A stretch of 14,114 bases of DNA from an uncultured Kiritimatiellota bacterium (GCA_934654805.1 CAKUGW010000082.1:1-14114); one strand, 5' to 3'. Shown: positions 1 to 7,885, counted from the stretch's first letter. Made by a program: numbers and translations. Notes: a model not told the origin generated them from the letters alone.

Positions 1-1
1 G

Positions 2-808
2 ATGACACCCTCGCCCAATGTGCGAAAGCGAGGAACCATGCTCAAGACAAGGCCAGTCTGGAAGGCTGCGGAACTCAAGCGGCTCAAGGAGCTCGAGGAG
101 AAATGCCACTACATGGGGGAGTCCCATTCCGGCGGCGACACGCTGCGCCTCTCCATCGAGGACGGCGGGGAATGGGTGGCCATCATGGCCTGGGGCGGGG
201 CGTGCGACCACCTGAAGCGCCGCGACGAGCACGTCGTGGACGTGGTGTCGGCGGTAAACGTCGAGAGCGGTGCTCCGGTCTCGCGCAAGGAGGGCGAGAC
301 GGGGAGGTGCGAGACGCCCGTCGGACGCAGGCTCCTGTCGGAGACGGACCTCACCGACGCGCTCGTCTGCTCGGACGCGCTCCACTGCCGGCACGACACG
401 GTCTGGGCCGTCGCCCGCTCCAACGGCAAGAGCCTCGTGCAGACCCGGCGGCAGAGGGAGCGCCTGTCCGGGCCGCACAAGGGGGAGCAGACGAAAGTGG
501 AGACGTCGTACCACGCCTCGACCGTCGAGATCGACGAAAGGCACGGCGCGGACTTCTGCGCCAACGCGGTGCGCTCCGAATGGGCCATCGAGACGGGATG
601 CCACGGCAAGCGGGACTTCGCCTGCTGCGAGGACGTCCGCACCAGACGCTGCGACGCAAACATCATCGGCGCGATGATGTCGGCAAGGACCCCTACGTTC
701 GTGTTCATGTCCAAGCGCGGCATCGGGAACTGCCAAGCGTGCAAGGAAGAGCTCCTGTCGGATCAAGCCCTGTCGCTGCGGATGGTCGTGGACCCACCTT
801 CAAACTGA
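2..808 (+). CDS. DUF4338-ISAs1-type transposase, internally deleted remnant (possibly partial at the window edge)
   Basis: Transposase-derived protein of up to 268 residues. Residues about 19-77 resemble the start of DUF4338, the DruA-like domain found fused to some ISAs1 transposases (CHYMGES, then WVAIMAWGGACDHLKRRDE). Residues about 78-150 switch directly to the ISAs1 DDE core (VVDVVSAVNVESGAPVSRKE, then the second catalytic Asp in CSDALHC, D125). Residues about 165-228 carry the third catalytic residue (RSEWAIET, E197, followed by a FACCED motif). The first catalytic Asp, which precedes the VSAV strand in the family, is missing, as is the block normally between DALH and the WxIE motif. 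It is therefore probably catalytically dead, yet the frame is uninterrupted and codon use is normal. The frame is open to the window edge. ATG 38 has GAGGA at 30-34, close by, and is an alternative start giving 256 residues. The DUF4338 and ISAs1 assignments are from remembered family patterns. Confidence 0.62.
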   Translation: MTPSPNVRKRGTMLKTRPVWKAAELKRLKELEEKCHYMGESHSGGDTLRLSIEDGGEWVAIMAWGGACDHLKRRDEHVVDVVSAVNVESGAPVSRKEGETGRCETPVGRRLLSETDLTDALVCSDALHCRHDTVWAVARSNGKSLVQTRRQRERLSGPHKGEQTKVETSYHASTVEIDERHGADFCANAVRSEWAIETGCHGKRDFACCEDVRTRRCDANIIGAMMSARTPTFVFMSKRGIGNCQACKEELLSDQALSLRMVVDPPSN

Positions 809-842
809 ATCACCATGGGCGAATCCGCGGGCGCAAGGCACC

Positions 843-872
843 GTAATTGTTCCTGTCGTAATTGTCCCTGTT
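843..872 (+). repeat. Tandem 15-bp direct repeat over the promoter
   Basis: GTAATTGTTCCTGTC (843-857) is followed directly by GTAATTGTCCCTGTT (858-872), differing at two positions. The second copy contains the proposed -35 hexamer (TTGTCC, 862-867). Two adjacent copies overlapping a -35 could be a repressor or activator site, or just local slippage; no binding protein is indicated in the window. Confidence 0.7.
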
Positions 873-890
873 CGGGAATTGTGGTATAAT
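862..890 (+). promoter_or_regulatory. Predicted sigma70-type promoter of the membrane-protein gene
   Basis: The -35 candidate TTGTCC (862-867, 4 of 6 to consensus) is separated by 17 nt from a perfect TATAAT at 885-890. TG at 882-883 one base before it gives an extended -10. Transcription would start near 897, leaving a leader of about 20 nt that contains the GGAGG at 906-910. Confidence 0.7.
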
Positions 891-905
891 CGCAATCATC
901 TAATG

Positions 906-910
906 GAGGG
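906..910 (+). promoter_or_regulatory. Ribosome binding site that fixes a TTG start
   Basis: GGAGG lies 8 nt upstream of TTG 919. There is no ATG at a suitable distance in the same frame, and the promoter ends just upstream, so this site decides the start of the 919-1806 gene. Confidence 0.75.
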
Positions 911-918
911 CTGTCCTG

Positions 919-1806
919 TTGATCTGTATTCCAACATTACTGCTGCCGTTGGCGGTAAGCGTCTTGGCGTGGTGCCGGCGGCGCAATGTCGGCGTGTTGA
1001 CCTGGGCGCTTCGCATCGTGCCGGTTGCAGCTGTTTCCTTATGTCCTTGTCCGGTCTTCATCTACGCGGATTGGATCGGCGGCTTTTGCTTCATGGCCTT
1101 TCCGGAAAAGGCGGCGCCGTTGGCCGTGCTTGCGCTGATTCCGCTCGTGGCGATATGCGTCATGATCGTCCGCTGGCCGGGATGGCGGGTGAAGGCGCCG
1201 AGGAGCCGGTGGCTGAGAGGCGCGTTCTGGGGGGCTTATGCCTGCGGCAGCGCCGTTGGCGCGCTGGCGTTGACGGTCGTGGCTTCGGCGGTTGGCTTCG
1301 GCGGGGTTATGGCTTACGCTTGCCGGACCATCGACTGTTCGTATGCGACGCAGGGCGAGATGGCCGGCGGACCGCGACGAGCCGCGTCGTTCGCCAAATG
1401 GCTTCCGCCTGAGGCGACGGACATCCGCTATTACAGCCAGGCGACGTATGGCACGTGTACGGAACGCCTGACCTGTCGCTGCAAGGAGGCGGACATGATC
1501 CGATTTGCGCAGGGCCACGCCTATCCACTTGCGACGAATGCGTTTACGATGCTGGAGTACGCCTTGTCCGAGAGCGCGTCCGGCGGAAGCGCCGAGTATC
1601 GTCGCTGGGAGGAACGCCGGTCAAAAGATCCCGAGACGCAGCATCGGCTTGTCTTCGGGGAGAGGCCCTTGCCAAGGCGCTTTGTCTCGCTGACGAAAAG
1701 CCATGCGTTTGACGGCAGTTCGTGTGGCGGAGAATGGCGTCTCATCCTCGTGCTCGACCTGGACACGCATGAGCTGACGGGCTACCATTGGGGGCGTTGG
1801 CTCTGA
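919..1806 (+). CDS. Unrecognised four-helix membrane protein with soluble C-terminal domain
   Basis: A 295-residue protein with TTG start, supported by GGAGG 8 nt upstream and a strong promoter. I do not recognise the family. The N-terminal half shows four hydrophobic stretches (about residues 2-18, 26-50, 65-84 and 103-134), the first possibly a signal anchor. A polar segment of about 160 residues follows. It has a cysteine-containing patch (YGTCTERLTCRCKEAD, about 177-192) and another Cys in FDGSSCGGEW (about 264-273), and ends in a strand-like run, RLILVLDLDTHELTGYHW. The soluble part may sit outside the membrane, with the cysteines forming disulfides, but that is inference. It stands alone, convergent with the operon to its right, and its codon choice is less extremely G/C-ending than that operon's. 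No enzymatic motif is visible. Confidence 0.75.
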   Translation: MICIPTLLLPLAVSVLAWCRRRNVGVLTWALRIVPVAAVSLCPCPVFIYADWIGGFCFMAFPEKAAPLAVLALIPLVAICVMIVRWPGWRVKAPRSRWLRGAFWGAYACGSAVGALALTVVASAVGFGGVMAYACRTIDCSYATQGEMAGGPRRAASFAKWLPPEATDIRYYSQATYGTCTERLTCRCKEADMIRFAQGHAYPLATNAFTMLEYALSESASGGSAEYRRWEERRSKDPETQHRLVFGERPLPRRFVSLTKSHAFDGSSCGGEWRLILVLDLDTHELTGYHWGRWL

Positions 1807-1921
1807 CGGCAGCGGGGCAACGAGGTCTCTTTCGTCACGGGCAGACTGCATCATCTTCACGAATCAGGCATCAAGTTCCGGATTCGCGAAAACGCCGCGA
1901 AGGCCAATTGAACCCATCTGC

Positions 1922-2077
1922 GCTTGCGGACGGGGCAAGTCCGTCCCTCCCGAAAAGGGCGAATCCTTTCGTTCCCGCGAGGAGACGGGAGGGACGCGTG
2001 CCCTATGGCATTCGCTTCGTGGACAGCCTTCAGCTGGGGGATAGTGTCACGTCCGGCCCTTGCAACTGCCTCTCTTC
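1922..2077. repeat. REP-like hairpin cluster, left copy, in the convergent intergenic region
   Basis: The 1807-2098 gap contains no gene that I can support. Within it, a forward unit at 1928-1952 has a 6-bp stem (GGACGG 1928-1933 with CCGTCC 1941-1946). An inverted unit begins at 1986 (CGGGAGGGACGCG, 1986-1998) and seems interrupted by about 46 bp, resuming as TGTCACGTCCGG at 2045-2056. GTCCCTCCCG (1943-1952) and CGGGAGGGAC (1986-1995) form a perfect 10-bp inverted repeat. The tail CCTTGCAACTGCCTCTCTTC (2058-2077) matches 17 of 20 bases at 14090-14109. Lying between convergent genes, it could act as a bidirectional transcript end or an mRNA stabiliser, but no U-run is present. Confidence 0.72.
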
Positions 2078-2098
2078 GTGAATCGCGTTCGCGCGCAT

Positions 2099-4474
2099 TC
2101 AATCCAGCGCAGAGGTCGCCGCGAGGCCAAGATCATGTGCCGTGGCCGACAGGACGCCGCCCTCCGACAGGGCGCCGTCCCCCGGCAGGACGCCGTCCCG
2201 CGAGGCCGACGCCGCCCGGCGCACGATGACCTGCACGAGCCCGCGAAACGTCCGCTGGAACGGCCGCTGAAGGCCGTCCCTGTCTGTCGGATCTCCGTTG
2301 CAGACGCCCGCAAGGGCATACGGCCCCGACACGGCGAAGTCGATCCGCACGTCCGCGTTTGGCACGACCGTGCCCGCCGCGTCCACGAGCGCGACCTTGA
2401 AGTAGGTCAGCTCGTCCCCCGAAAAGGACGGCTCGCGCGCGATGCGGAGCGCCGCCGGACGCCCCGCCGTCCGACGGACGGCTTCCGCCCAGACCGCGCC
2501 GTTCCGGCGGGCGACGAGCCGAATCTCCCCCGGCCGGTAGGCGACGTCGTTCCATTCAAGCGTGTAGACGCCTCGCGCCCGGTCCTTCCGCCGGACGCCC
2601 TGCGAGACGCCGTTCACGAACAGCTCCGCCTCGTCGCCGCTCGTGTAGGCCCAGACCGGCGTCCGCGCGCCTTCGCGCCCCGGCCATGTCCAATGCGGCA
2701 GGAGATGCGCCGTCGGAACGTCCGGACGCCACTGCGCGCGGTAGGCGTAGTACCGGTCCTTCGGGAAGCCCGCGAGGTCGCAGACACCGTAGTAGGAGCT
2801 CCGCGCCGTCTCGCCGTGCGGATCCGGCTCGCCGAGATAGTCGAAGCCCGTCCAGACGAATTCGCCGTAGACCTGCGGATACCTGTCCTGATGGAAGAAC
2901 TCGACGTCGGGATGGTAGTTGTTCGGACGCTGGGCGAAGATGTCGTAGCTCGACACCTGGCGGTCGCGCGTGCCGGCTTCGGCCTTGAACGGACGCGGGC
3001 GCCGCGCGAAGCCGTCCGGCAGCGGGAAGAAGTACGTGTCGCGCGACGACACCATCGAGCTCGTCTCCGTGCCCAGCACGCCCTTGTCGGGGAAGAGGCG
3101 CAACAGCTCGCCGTAGTCGTCGGGACGGTAGTTCGCGCCGAAGACGTCCGCCGGGCCGGCGAACCCGTTCGTGTACGCCCCGGCGAAGTCAATGCCGTAG
3201 GTGACGGGGCGCGTCGGGTCCTCGCGGTGGGCGATCTCCACGAACGCCCGCGCGATCGCGGCCCCAGCCCGGGGGGCCAGCCGCTGCTCGGGCAGCTCGT
3301 TGCCGACCGACCAGGCGATGACCGACGGATGGTTGCGGTCGCGGCGGATGAAGTCGGCGAGGTCGCGCGCATGCCACGCCGGGAAGTGCTTCGCGTAGTC
3401 CGCATGACGGATCTTTCCCATCGTCCAGACGTCGAACGCCTCGTCCAGCACCAGCATCCCCGTCTCGTCGCAGACCCGCAGCAGCTCGGGCGCGGGCGGG
3501 TTGTGCGCCGTGCGGATCGCGTTCGCGCCCATGTCCTTCAGGATGCGGACCTGACGGCGGATCGCCGCCGCGTCGACGGCCGCCCCCAGCGCGCCCAGGT
3601 CGTGGTGCAGGCAGACGCCGTTCAGCTTCAGGCGCCGCCCGTTCAGGAAGAAGCCCTCCGACGGGCGGAACGCCGCCTGCCGGAAGCCGAAGCGCGCCTC
3701 CTCCGCGTCGATGACCTCGCCATGGCGCACGACCTCCACGCGCGCCGTGTAGAGGTTCGGCGCCTCGACGTCCCAGAGGCGTGGCCGCGCGACAGCCAGC
3801 CCCTTCTCGCCGAGAACGCGCCGCCGGATCGCGACGCCGTCCGTCGGGCCGTCCAGCTCGACGGCGATCTCGACAGTCCCGCCCCGCGTGCGGACGCAGA
3901 TCCCGTCCCGGCGGATCCGCGTCGCCGCCGTCTCGACGAGCCGGACGTTCCGGTAGAGCCCTCCGCCCGTGTACCACCGCGACGAGCCCATCTCGTTGGC
4001 GCAGCGGACGACGACCACGTTCGTCTCGCCGACGGGCCGCAGGTACGGCGTGACGTCCACCGCGAACGACGCATAGCCGAACGGACGCGACGCGGCAGCC
4101 GAGCCGTTGACGAACACGGTCACCCCGCTCATCGCCCCGTCGAGCTCCAGGCGCGCCGCCGCCGCGCGGCCCGTCACGAACCGACGGCGGTAGACGCCCG
4201 TCCCGAAGCACGGCAGTCCGCCCAGCCGCAGGTGGTAGCGGCTGTCGAACGACGAGCCGATGCCCCAGTCGTGCGGAACTCGGACCGCCTGCCAGCCGGA
4301 ATCGTCGTAGTCCGGCAGGACGGCGTCGCCGTCCTCTTTCGCCATCTCGCCCCAGGACGAGCCGCCGAAGAAGCGAAACGTCCAGCCGTCACGCCATTCC
4401 GTCACCGTGCGCGCCGGCGCGTCCGCCGTCAGCAGGCACGCGGCAACGCCAAGCCAGCAGCAGCCGCCTTTCAT
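2099..4474 (-). CDS. Secreted GH2 beta-galactosidase-type glycoside hydrolase
   Basis: A 791-residue retaining exo-glycosidase of family GH2, last gene of the operon. ATG 4474 opens an N-terminal signal peptide (residues 1 to about 22); a GGGAGGG lies about 9 nt upstream. Domains: sugar-binding jelly roll (about 25-180, with WYTGGGLYRNVRL), Ig-like sandwich (about 185-270), and TIM barrel (about 272-580). Catalytic residues are visible: the acid/base in SVGNE (E393) and the nucleophile in GTETSS (E470), plus RTAHNPP (321-327) and EFVWTGFDYLGEP (538-550). The C-terminal part (about 605-755) looks like DUF4982 (WAYTSGDEAELFVNG) plus a further beta-sandwich (GVCNGDPTD). Beta-galactosidase is the likeliest activity; other GH2 specificities are possible. 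An unusual 6-residue triplicate lies near the C-terminus (about 758-775). Gap from the preceding beta-helix gene: 17 nt. Confidence 0.92.
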   Translation of the reverse strand: MKGGCCWLGVAACLLTADAPARTVTEWRDGWTFRFFGGSSWGEMAKEDGDAVLPDYDDSGWQAVRVPHDWGIGSSFDSRYHLRLGGLPCFGTGVYRRRFVTGRAAAARLELDGAMSGVTVFVNGSAAASRPFGYASFAVDVTPYLRPVGETNVVVVRCANEMGSSRWYTGGGLYRNVRLVETAATRIRRDGICVRTRGGTVEIAVELDGPTDGVAIRRRVLGEKGLAVARPRLWDVEAPNLYTARVEVVRHGEVIDAEEARFGFRQAAFRPSEGFFLNGRRLKLNGVCLHHDLGALGAAVDAAAIRRQVRILKDMGANAIRTAHNPPAPELLRVCDETGMLVLDEAFDVWTMGKIRHADYAKHFPAWHARDLADFIRRDRNHPSVIAWSVGNELPEQRLAPRAGAAIARAFVEIAHREDPTRPVTYGIDFAGAYTNGFAGPADVFGANYRPDDYGELLRLFPDKGVLGTETSSMVSSRDTYFFPLPDGFARRPRPFKAEAGTRDRQVSSYDIFAQRPNNYHPDVEFFHQDRYPQVYGEFVWTGFDYLGEPDPHGETARSSYYGVCDLAGFPKDRYYAYRAQWRPDVPTAHLLPHWTWPGREGARTPVWAYTSGDEAELFVNGVSQGVRRKDRARGVYTLEWNDVAYRPGEIRLVARRNGAVWAEAVRRTAGRPAALRIAREPSFSGDELTYFKVALVDAAGTVVPNADVRIDFAVSGPYALAGVCNGDPTDRDGLQRPFQRTFRGLVQVIVRRAASASRDGVLPGDGALSEGGVLSATAHDLGLAATSALD
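2150..2203 (-). repeat. Three in-frame 18-bp repeats in the GH2 gene
   Basis: Units at 2150-2167, 2168-2185 and 2186-2203 (plus-strand consensus about CAGGACGCCGTCCCCCGA) are exactly 18 bp apart. On the coding strand they give SRDGVL, PGDGAL and SEGGVL. They lie downstream of the last recognised strand motif of the GH2 C-terminal domain, so repeat-number change would keep the frame. Confidence 0.85.
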
Positions 4475-4491
4475 CAGTCCGCGCCCTCCCG

Positions 4492-6675
4492 TCACTTCTT
4501 CCAGAGCTCCGGCACGTCCGGCGGCAGCGTCAGCCACTCCGGATGCTCGCGCACGCCCTCCGCCTCGCGGATCGGCAGGGTCCGGCGCGGCGTGGCGACG
4601 AGCCCCATCCGCGCGAGCGGGACGCGCGAGAAGTCGGGCGACGGCGTCTTCGCGTCCAGCAGCCGCGCACCCGCGTCGCTGCCGTGCTTCCGCCATGTCG
4701 CCCAGCTGACGCGGCCTTTCTCGCGCGTGCCGTCAGGAAGCGTGACGCCCGAGACCAGGTTGACCCTGACGTCGTTCGTTCCCGAGCAGATCGCGTTCGC
4801 GGCGAAGACGTTGGCCGTCAGGTCGCAGTCGCGCAGGCGGGCGTAGACGGCCGTCGGCTGGTCGGGGTAGAAGAACTGGTTGTCGCGCACGACGTTGCCG
4901 CGCATGATGGTGCCGTCCGGGAGGAACGGGTCGTCCGGCGAATGGGCGAGCGACGGGAAGTTCGTCCACGCGGGCTGGACGTCCACGACGGCGTGCCACT
5001 CGCGCGAGATGGCCTTCTGCCGCTGCGTGACGAAGTAGCCGTTCGTCTCGGCGTTCCAGCCCTGGACCTGGATCTGGTCGAGCCAGCCCTCCTTGCCGGC
5101 GTTGGAGATGAAGATGTTGTTCGTGACCGTGACGTAGCGGGCGTTGTGCAGGTTGAGCGCGGCGAGGTTCGCGCGCTCGACGACGTTCCCGTAGACCTCG
5201 ACGCCGCCGATCGCCTCGTCGAGATGGATGCCGCTCGCGAAGAAGCCGAACTTGTACGCGCCCTCCCGCGTGGCATAGCCGACGGAATTCGAGATGCGGT
5301 TGTAGCGGATGACCGTTCCCGCGCCGTTGACCCAGCCGCCGCCGTAGATGGCCCCCGTGTCCTCCAGCTCCAGGTTGACGTCGCGGATCACGTTGTACTC
5401 GACCGTGTGCAGGCGTCCGCGGATGATGAGCGCGGCGCGCGGCATGTCATGGACGAGGCAGTGCGCGACCGTCGCGCCCTGCCCCGCGACCAGCACGCCG
5501 ATGCCGTGGCGGTCGACGCGCCCCGTATGATGGACATAGCAGTTCTCAACCCGGTTCCCGCTCCGCTCCAGCGTGGACGGATCGCCGCCCTCTATGCTGA
5601 TGCCGTGGGCGCCGACGTCCCAGACGTCGCAGTCGGCGACCGTGCAGCGCATCGCCCGCGCCAGGCGCACGGCGCAGCCGGAAAAGCCGCCGAGGCCATG
5701 GAAACGGCAGCCGACGACGCGAATGCGCGCGACGTCCTCCGCCCGCAGTCCCTCGTCGGCCTCCGCAATCTCCAGTCCGATGACGTCGACGTTCGCCACG
5801 CCCTTCAGGCGAAGAACCGGCCCGCCCGACGGAATCGACACGACGCCCGCGTTGGGGTCTTCGCCCTTCGGCGGAATGAAGTGAATCTTGCCCGCCACAC
5901 GGTCGCAGTACCACTCGCCGGGCGCGTCCAGCTCCTCGCGCAGCCCCTCCAGGATGTAGCGGTCCCCGGGGCGCGCCTCGAAGCGCAAGCCGTGGCTGAG
6001 CGTCAGGCGGCGCGTCGCCGGATCCCACGCCGCGATTTTCCGCTCCTCGTTGATCCAGTTGTACTGGGGAAAGATGTCGACGAGGCCCTCTTCGGGAGAA
6101 CGCCACGTCCGTGCGTCCTTCTCGCGCACGGTAAAGGCCTGCCGCGACGCGCCGGGACACGCCGCGTACATTCCGGTCGGTGTGCCGTCCACATACGCCC
6201 AGCCGCCCGAATACGGCCGCTTCGGGTCGGCGTTGGGCCAGCGCGCGCGGATCATCCGGCGGCCGCCGAAGAACAGGATCTCCGGCGTCTGCTGAAGCCC
6301 AGGCGCGGCCACCTCGGCCGTCCAGACGTCGGAACGGCCGTTGAACCCGCCCTTTCGCCAGCCCACGATCCGGCGGCTGCCCAGAAAGCCGCTCCCCTTC
6401 TCGCCGAAGACCGTGAGTCGCCCCCACCCCGCGCGGGCATGGCGCGCGTCAAGCGCCAGCGTCCCGTCCGCCCGCCAAAGGCCAGACGGCACGCGGATGA
6501 CGATCGCGCGCGCGGGGTCTTCCGCCCGCTGCCGTTCGACGACTCGGAGCGCGGCGTCGAACGAGCACGTCCCGTCCGCCCGCGTCTCCACGCGCACCAT
6601 CAGCGGCGCGGCCGCGTTCAGCAGCCCCGCCGCCAGGGCAAGTCCGCCGGACACGAAAAATCTCCCGTATCTCAT
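4492..6675 (-). CDS. Secreted right-handed parallel beta-helix protein (GH141-like layout)
   Basis: A 727-residue putative polysaccharide-active protein. The signal peptide covers residues 1 to about 23. Residues about 35-290 resemble the N-terminal part of GH141-like proteins: an FLGSRRIVGWRKGGF segment, WTAEV, then the FFGGRRMIRARWPN strand. Residues about 290-640 are beta-helix coils with repeated N-x-V/I turns (ENCYVHHT, VEYNVIRD, IRYNRISNS, VYGNVVERA, VTNNIFISN). A conserved-looking face carries LEDTGAIYGGGW (about 437-447) and ASGIHLDEAIGG (about 480-491), where acidic residues could be catalytic. GH141 members include alpha-L-fucosidases and xylanases; the exact activity is not predictable here. 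ATG 6675 overlaps the esterase stop by one base and has GAGG just upstream; an in-frame GTG at 6678 is too close to it. Confidence 0.82.
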   Translation of the reverse strand: MRYGRFFVSGGLALAAGLLNAAAPLMVRVETRADGTCSFDAALRVVERQRAEDPARAIVIRVPSGLWRADGTLALDARHARAGWGRLTVFGEKGSGFLGSRRIVGWRKGGFNGRSDVWTAEVAAPGLQQTPEILFFGGRRMIRARWPNADPKRPYSGGWAYVDGTPTGMYAACPGASRQAFTVREKDARTWRSPEEGLVDIFPQYNWINEERKIAAWDPATRRLTLSHGLRFEARPGDRYILEGLREELDAPGEWYCDRVAGKIHFIPPKGEDPNAGVVSIPSGGPVLRLKGVANVDVIGLEIAEADEGLRAEDVARIRVVGCRFHGLGGFSGCAVRLARAMRCTVADCDVWDVGAHGISIEGGDPSTLERSGNRVENCYVHHTGRVDRHGIGVLVAGQGATVAHCLVHDMPRAALIIRGRLHTVEYNVIRDVNLELEDTGAIYGGGWVNGAGTVIRYNRISNSVGYATREGAYKFGFFASGIHLDEAIGGVEVYGNVVERANLAALNLHNARYVTVTNNIFISNAGKEGWLDQIQVQGWNAETNGYFVTQRQKAISREWHAVVDVQPAWTNFPSLAHSPDDPFLPDGTIMRGNVVRDNQFFYPDQPTAVYARLRDCDLTANVFAANAICSGTNDVRVNLVSGVTLPDGTREKGRVSWATWRKHGSDAGARLLDAKTPSPDFSRVPLARMGLVATPRRTLPIREAEGVREHPEWLTLPPDVPELWKK

Positions 6676-7880
6676 CACTTCCTCTTCTTCCAGCTGCTTT
6701 CCACGACGATTTCGGCCGTCGGATGCCGCGCCGCGATGACGGCGCGAATTTTCCGCAACCCGTTCTCAACGCCGCCCGGCGGCTGGTCGAACGGTGAGTT
6801 GTGCGCCCCCGCCCGCACGACGAACCGCCTCGCCGAATAGCCCTCCAGCTCGCCGTTCTCCAGGCGCCAGAGGACGTGCTGCGTCGCGTCGCCCGCCACC
6901 CGCAGATCGAGGTCATCCGCGCCCACTTCGGCAAGCGGCGCCGCGCGGTCGCCGACCCAGACCGTCGCGAACCCGTTCGTCGGCGCCTGCAGCACGGCGA
7001 GGCGATGCGCGTGCAGGGCCTCCAGCCACGGACGCTCGCCCGTGCGCGGCACGGAACAGACGCCCAGCTTGCCGTCCGCCTCCGTCACCGAGGCGTCCAC
7101 GCGCGGCGCGAACAGCGACGGAATCGGCAACGACCCGTCCCCCGCCAGGATGCAGTTGAGAGACGGAATGAGCGCGTTCGCCCAGATCTCGCGACCGGGG
7201 CCCGCCGGATGCAGGCGGTCGGGCATGATCTCCGCCGGCAGCCGCCCGTCGCCCGTCAGGAACTGGGCGTTGAAGTCGATCCAGATGACGTGCCGACCGT
7301 CCGCGAACTCGCGGATGCCCCGGTTGACCCGCGCGTTGCGCCGCCGCAAGGGAGAGTCCGCCGTCGCCGCGCGCGGGAAGATCGGGTGCAGGACGACTTT
7401 CGCGCCCGGCTGGCGTTCGCGCAGCGCATCAAGGATCGCGCGGATGCCGAGAATGGTGTCGATCGGCGTCTCCTCGGCGAGCGGACGATGCCCCGTGTTG
7501 TTGGTCCCGATCATGAGGACGACCGCCCGCGCCCGATAGCCGTCGAGCTGCCCGTGGCCGATGCGCCAGAGCACGTGTTCGGTGCGGTCGCCGCCGAAGC
7601 CGAGGTTGAGCGCGCGGTAGGGCGCGCCCGCAAAGTACTTCTCCCACCAGGCGCGCCCCTCGACGTCCCAGCCGTGGGTGATGGAGTCGCCGAGGAAGAC
7701 CACCGCGCTGCCGCCGGCCTTCACGAGCGCGTCCTTCTCCTTTAGGCGCGACCACCACCAGCCGCGTCGGTCTTCGCTCTGGGGACAGGCCCTGAGCGCC
7801 GGGATCTCGACGGCCGCCGCCGCCCGGGAGGGGCCTGCGGCGCAGAGGAGCAGAACTGCGGCAACGAGGAGGTTTCGCAT
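6675..7880 (-). CDS. Secreted SGNH/GDSL esterase with a degenerate second domain copy
   Basis: A 401-residue protein, start ATG 7880, with signal peptide about residues 1-20 (MRNLLVAAVLLLCAAG, then SRA). The first domain (about 40-245) has all SGNH blocks: FLGDSITHGW (nucleophile S66), NLGFGGDRTEHVLWR (G97), MIGTNN (N127), and DRLHP (D221, H224). It resembles PAF-acetylhydrolase-like GDSL esterases, often deacetylases of glycans. Residues about 295-397 repeat the same fold. GDATQHVLWRLENGELEGYS matches GDRTEHVLWRIGHGQLDGYR, and about 17 of 35 residues are identical across 95-129 and 328-362. In the copy the nucleophile block reads VGDRA (GDS changed to GDR), and the protein ends before any DxxH. 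The second domain is therefore probably non-catalytic. It starts 5 nt after the SUMF1-fold gene's stop, which indicates translational coupling. Confidence 0.9.
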   Translation of the reverse strand: MRNLLVAAVLLLCAAGPSRAAAAVEIPALRACPQSEDRRGWWWSRLKEKDALVKAGGSAVVFLGDSITHGWDVEGRAWWEKYFAGAPYRALNLGFGGDRTEHVLWRIGHGQLDGYRARAVVLMIGTNNTGHRPLAEETPIDTILGIRAILDALRERQPGAKVVLHPIFPRAATADSPLRRRNARVNRGIREFADGRHVIWIDFNAQFLTGDGRLPAEIMPDRLHPAGPGREIWANALIPSLNCILAGDGSLPIPSLFAPRVDASVTEADGKLGVCSVPRTGERPWLEALHAHRLAVLQAPTNGFATVWVGDRAAPLAEVGADDLDLRVAGDATQHVLWRLENGELEGYSARRFVVRAGAHNSPFDQPPGGVENGLRKIRAVIAARHPTAEIVVESSWKKRK

Positions 7881-7885
7881 GCGCC

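Noticed and set aside
2..808. Druantia defence system from the DruA-like (DUF4338) segment
   Set aside because: Only a fragment of the domain is present, it is fused to transposase sequence, and no DruB-E type genes are nearby.
1860..1886. Inverted repeat CGAATC/GATTCG after the membrane-protein gene as a terminator
   Set aside because: The stem is only 6 bp with a 15-nt loop and no T-run follows, so it does not meet the pattern of an intrinsic terminator.
2060..4846. Plus-strand open frame of 928 codons opposite the GH2 gene
   Set aside because: It is antisense to a gene with clear GH2 motifs, is rich in Arg/Ala/Pro/Asp as expected from reading GC-biased codons backwards, and shows no domain, signal or ribosome site.
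4543..6840. Plus-strand open frame of 765 codons opposite the beta-helix gene
   Set aside because: Same antisense artefact of strong G/C third-position bias; the minus-strand reading has a signal peptide and beta-helix repeats.
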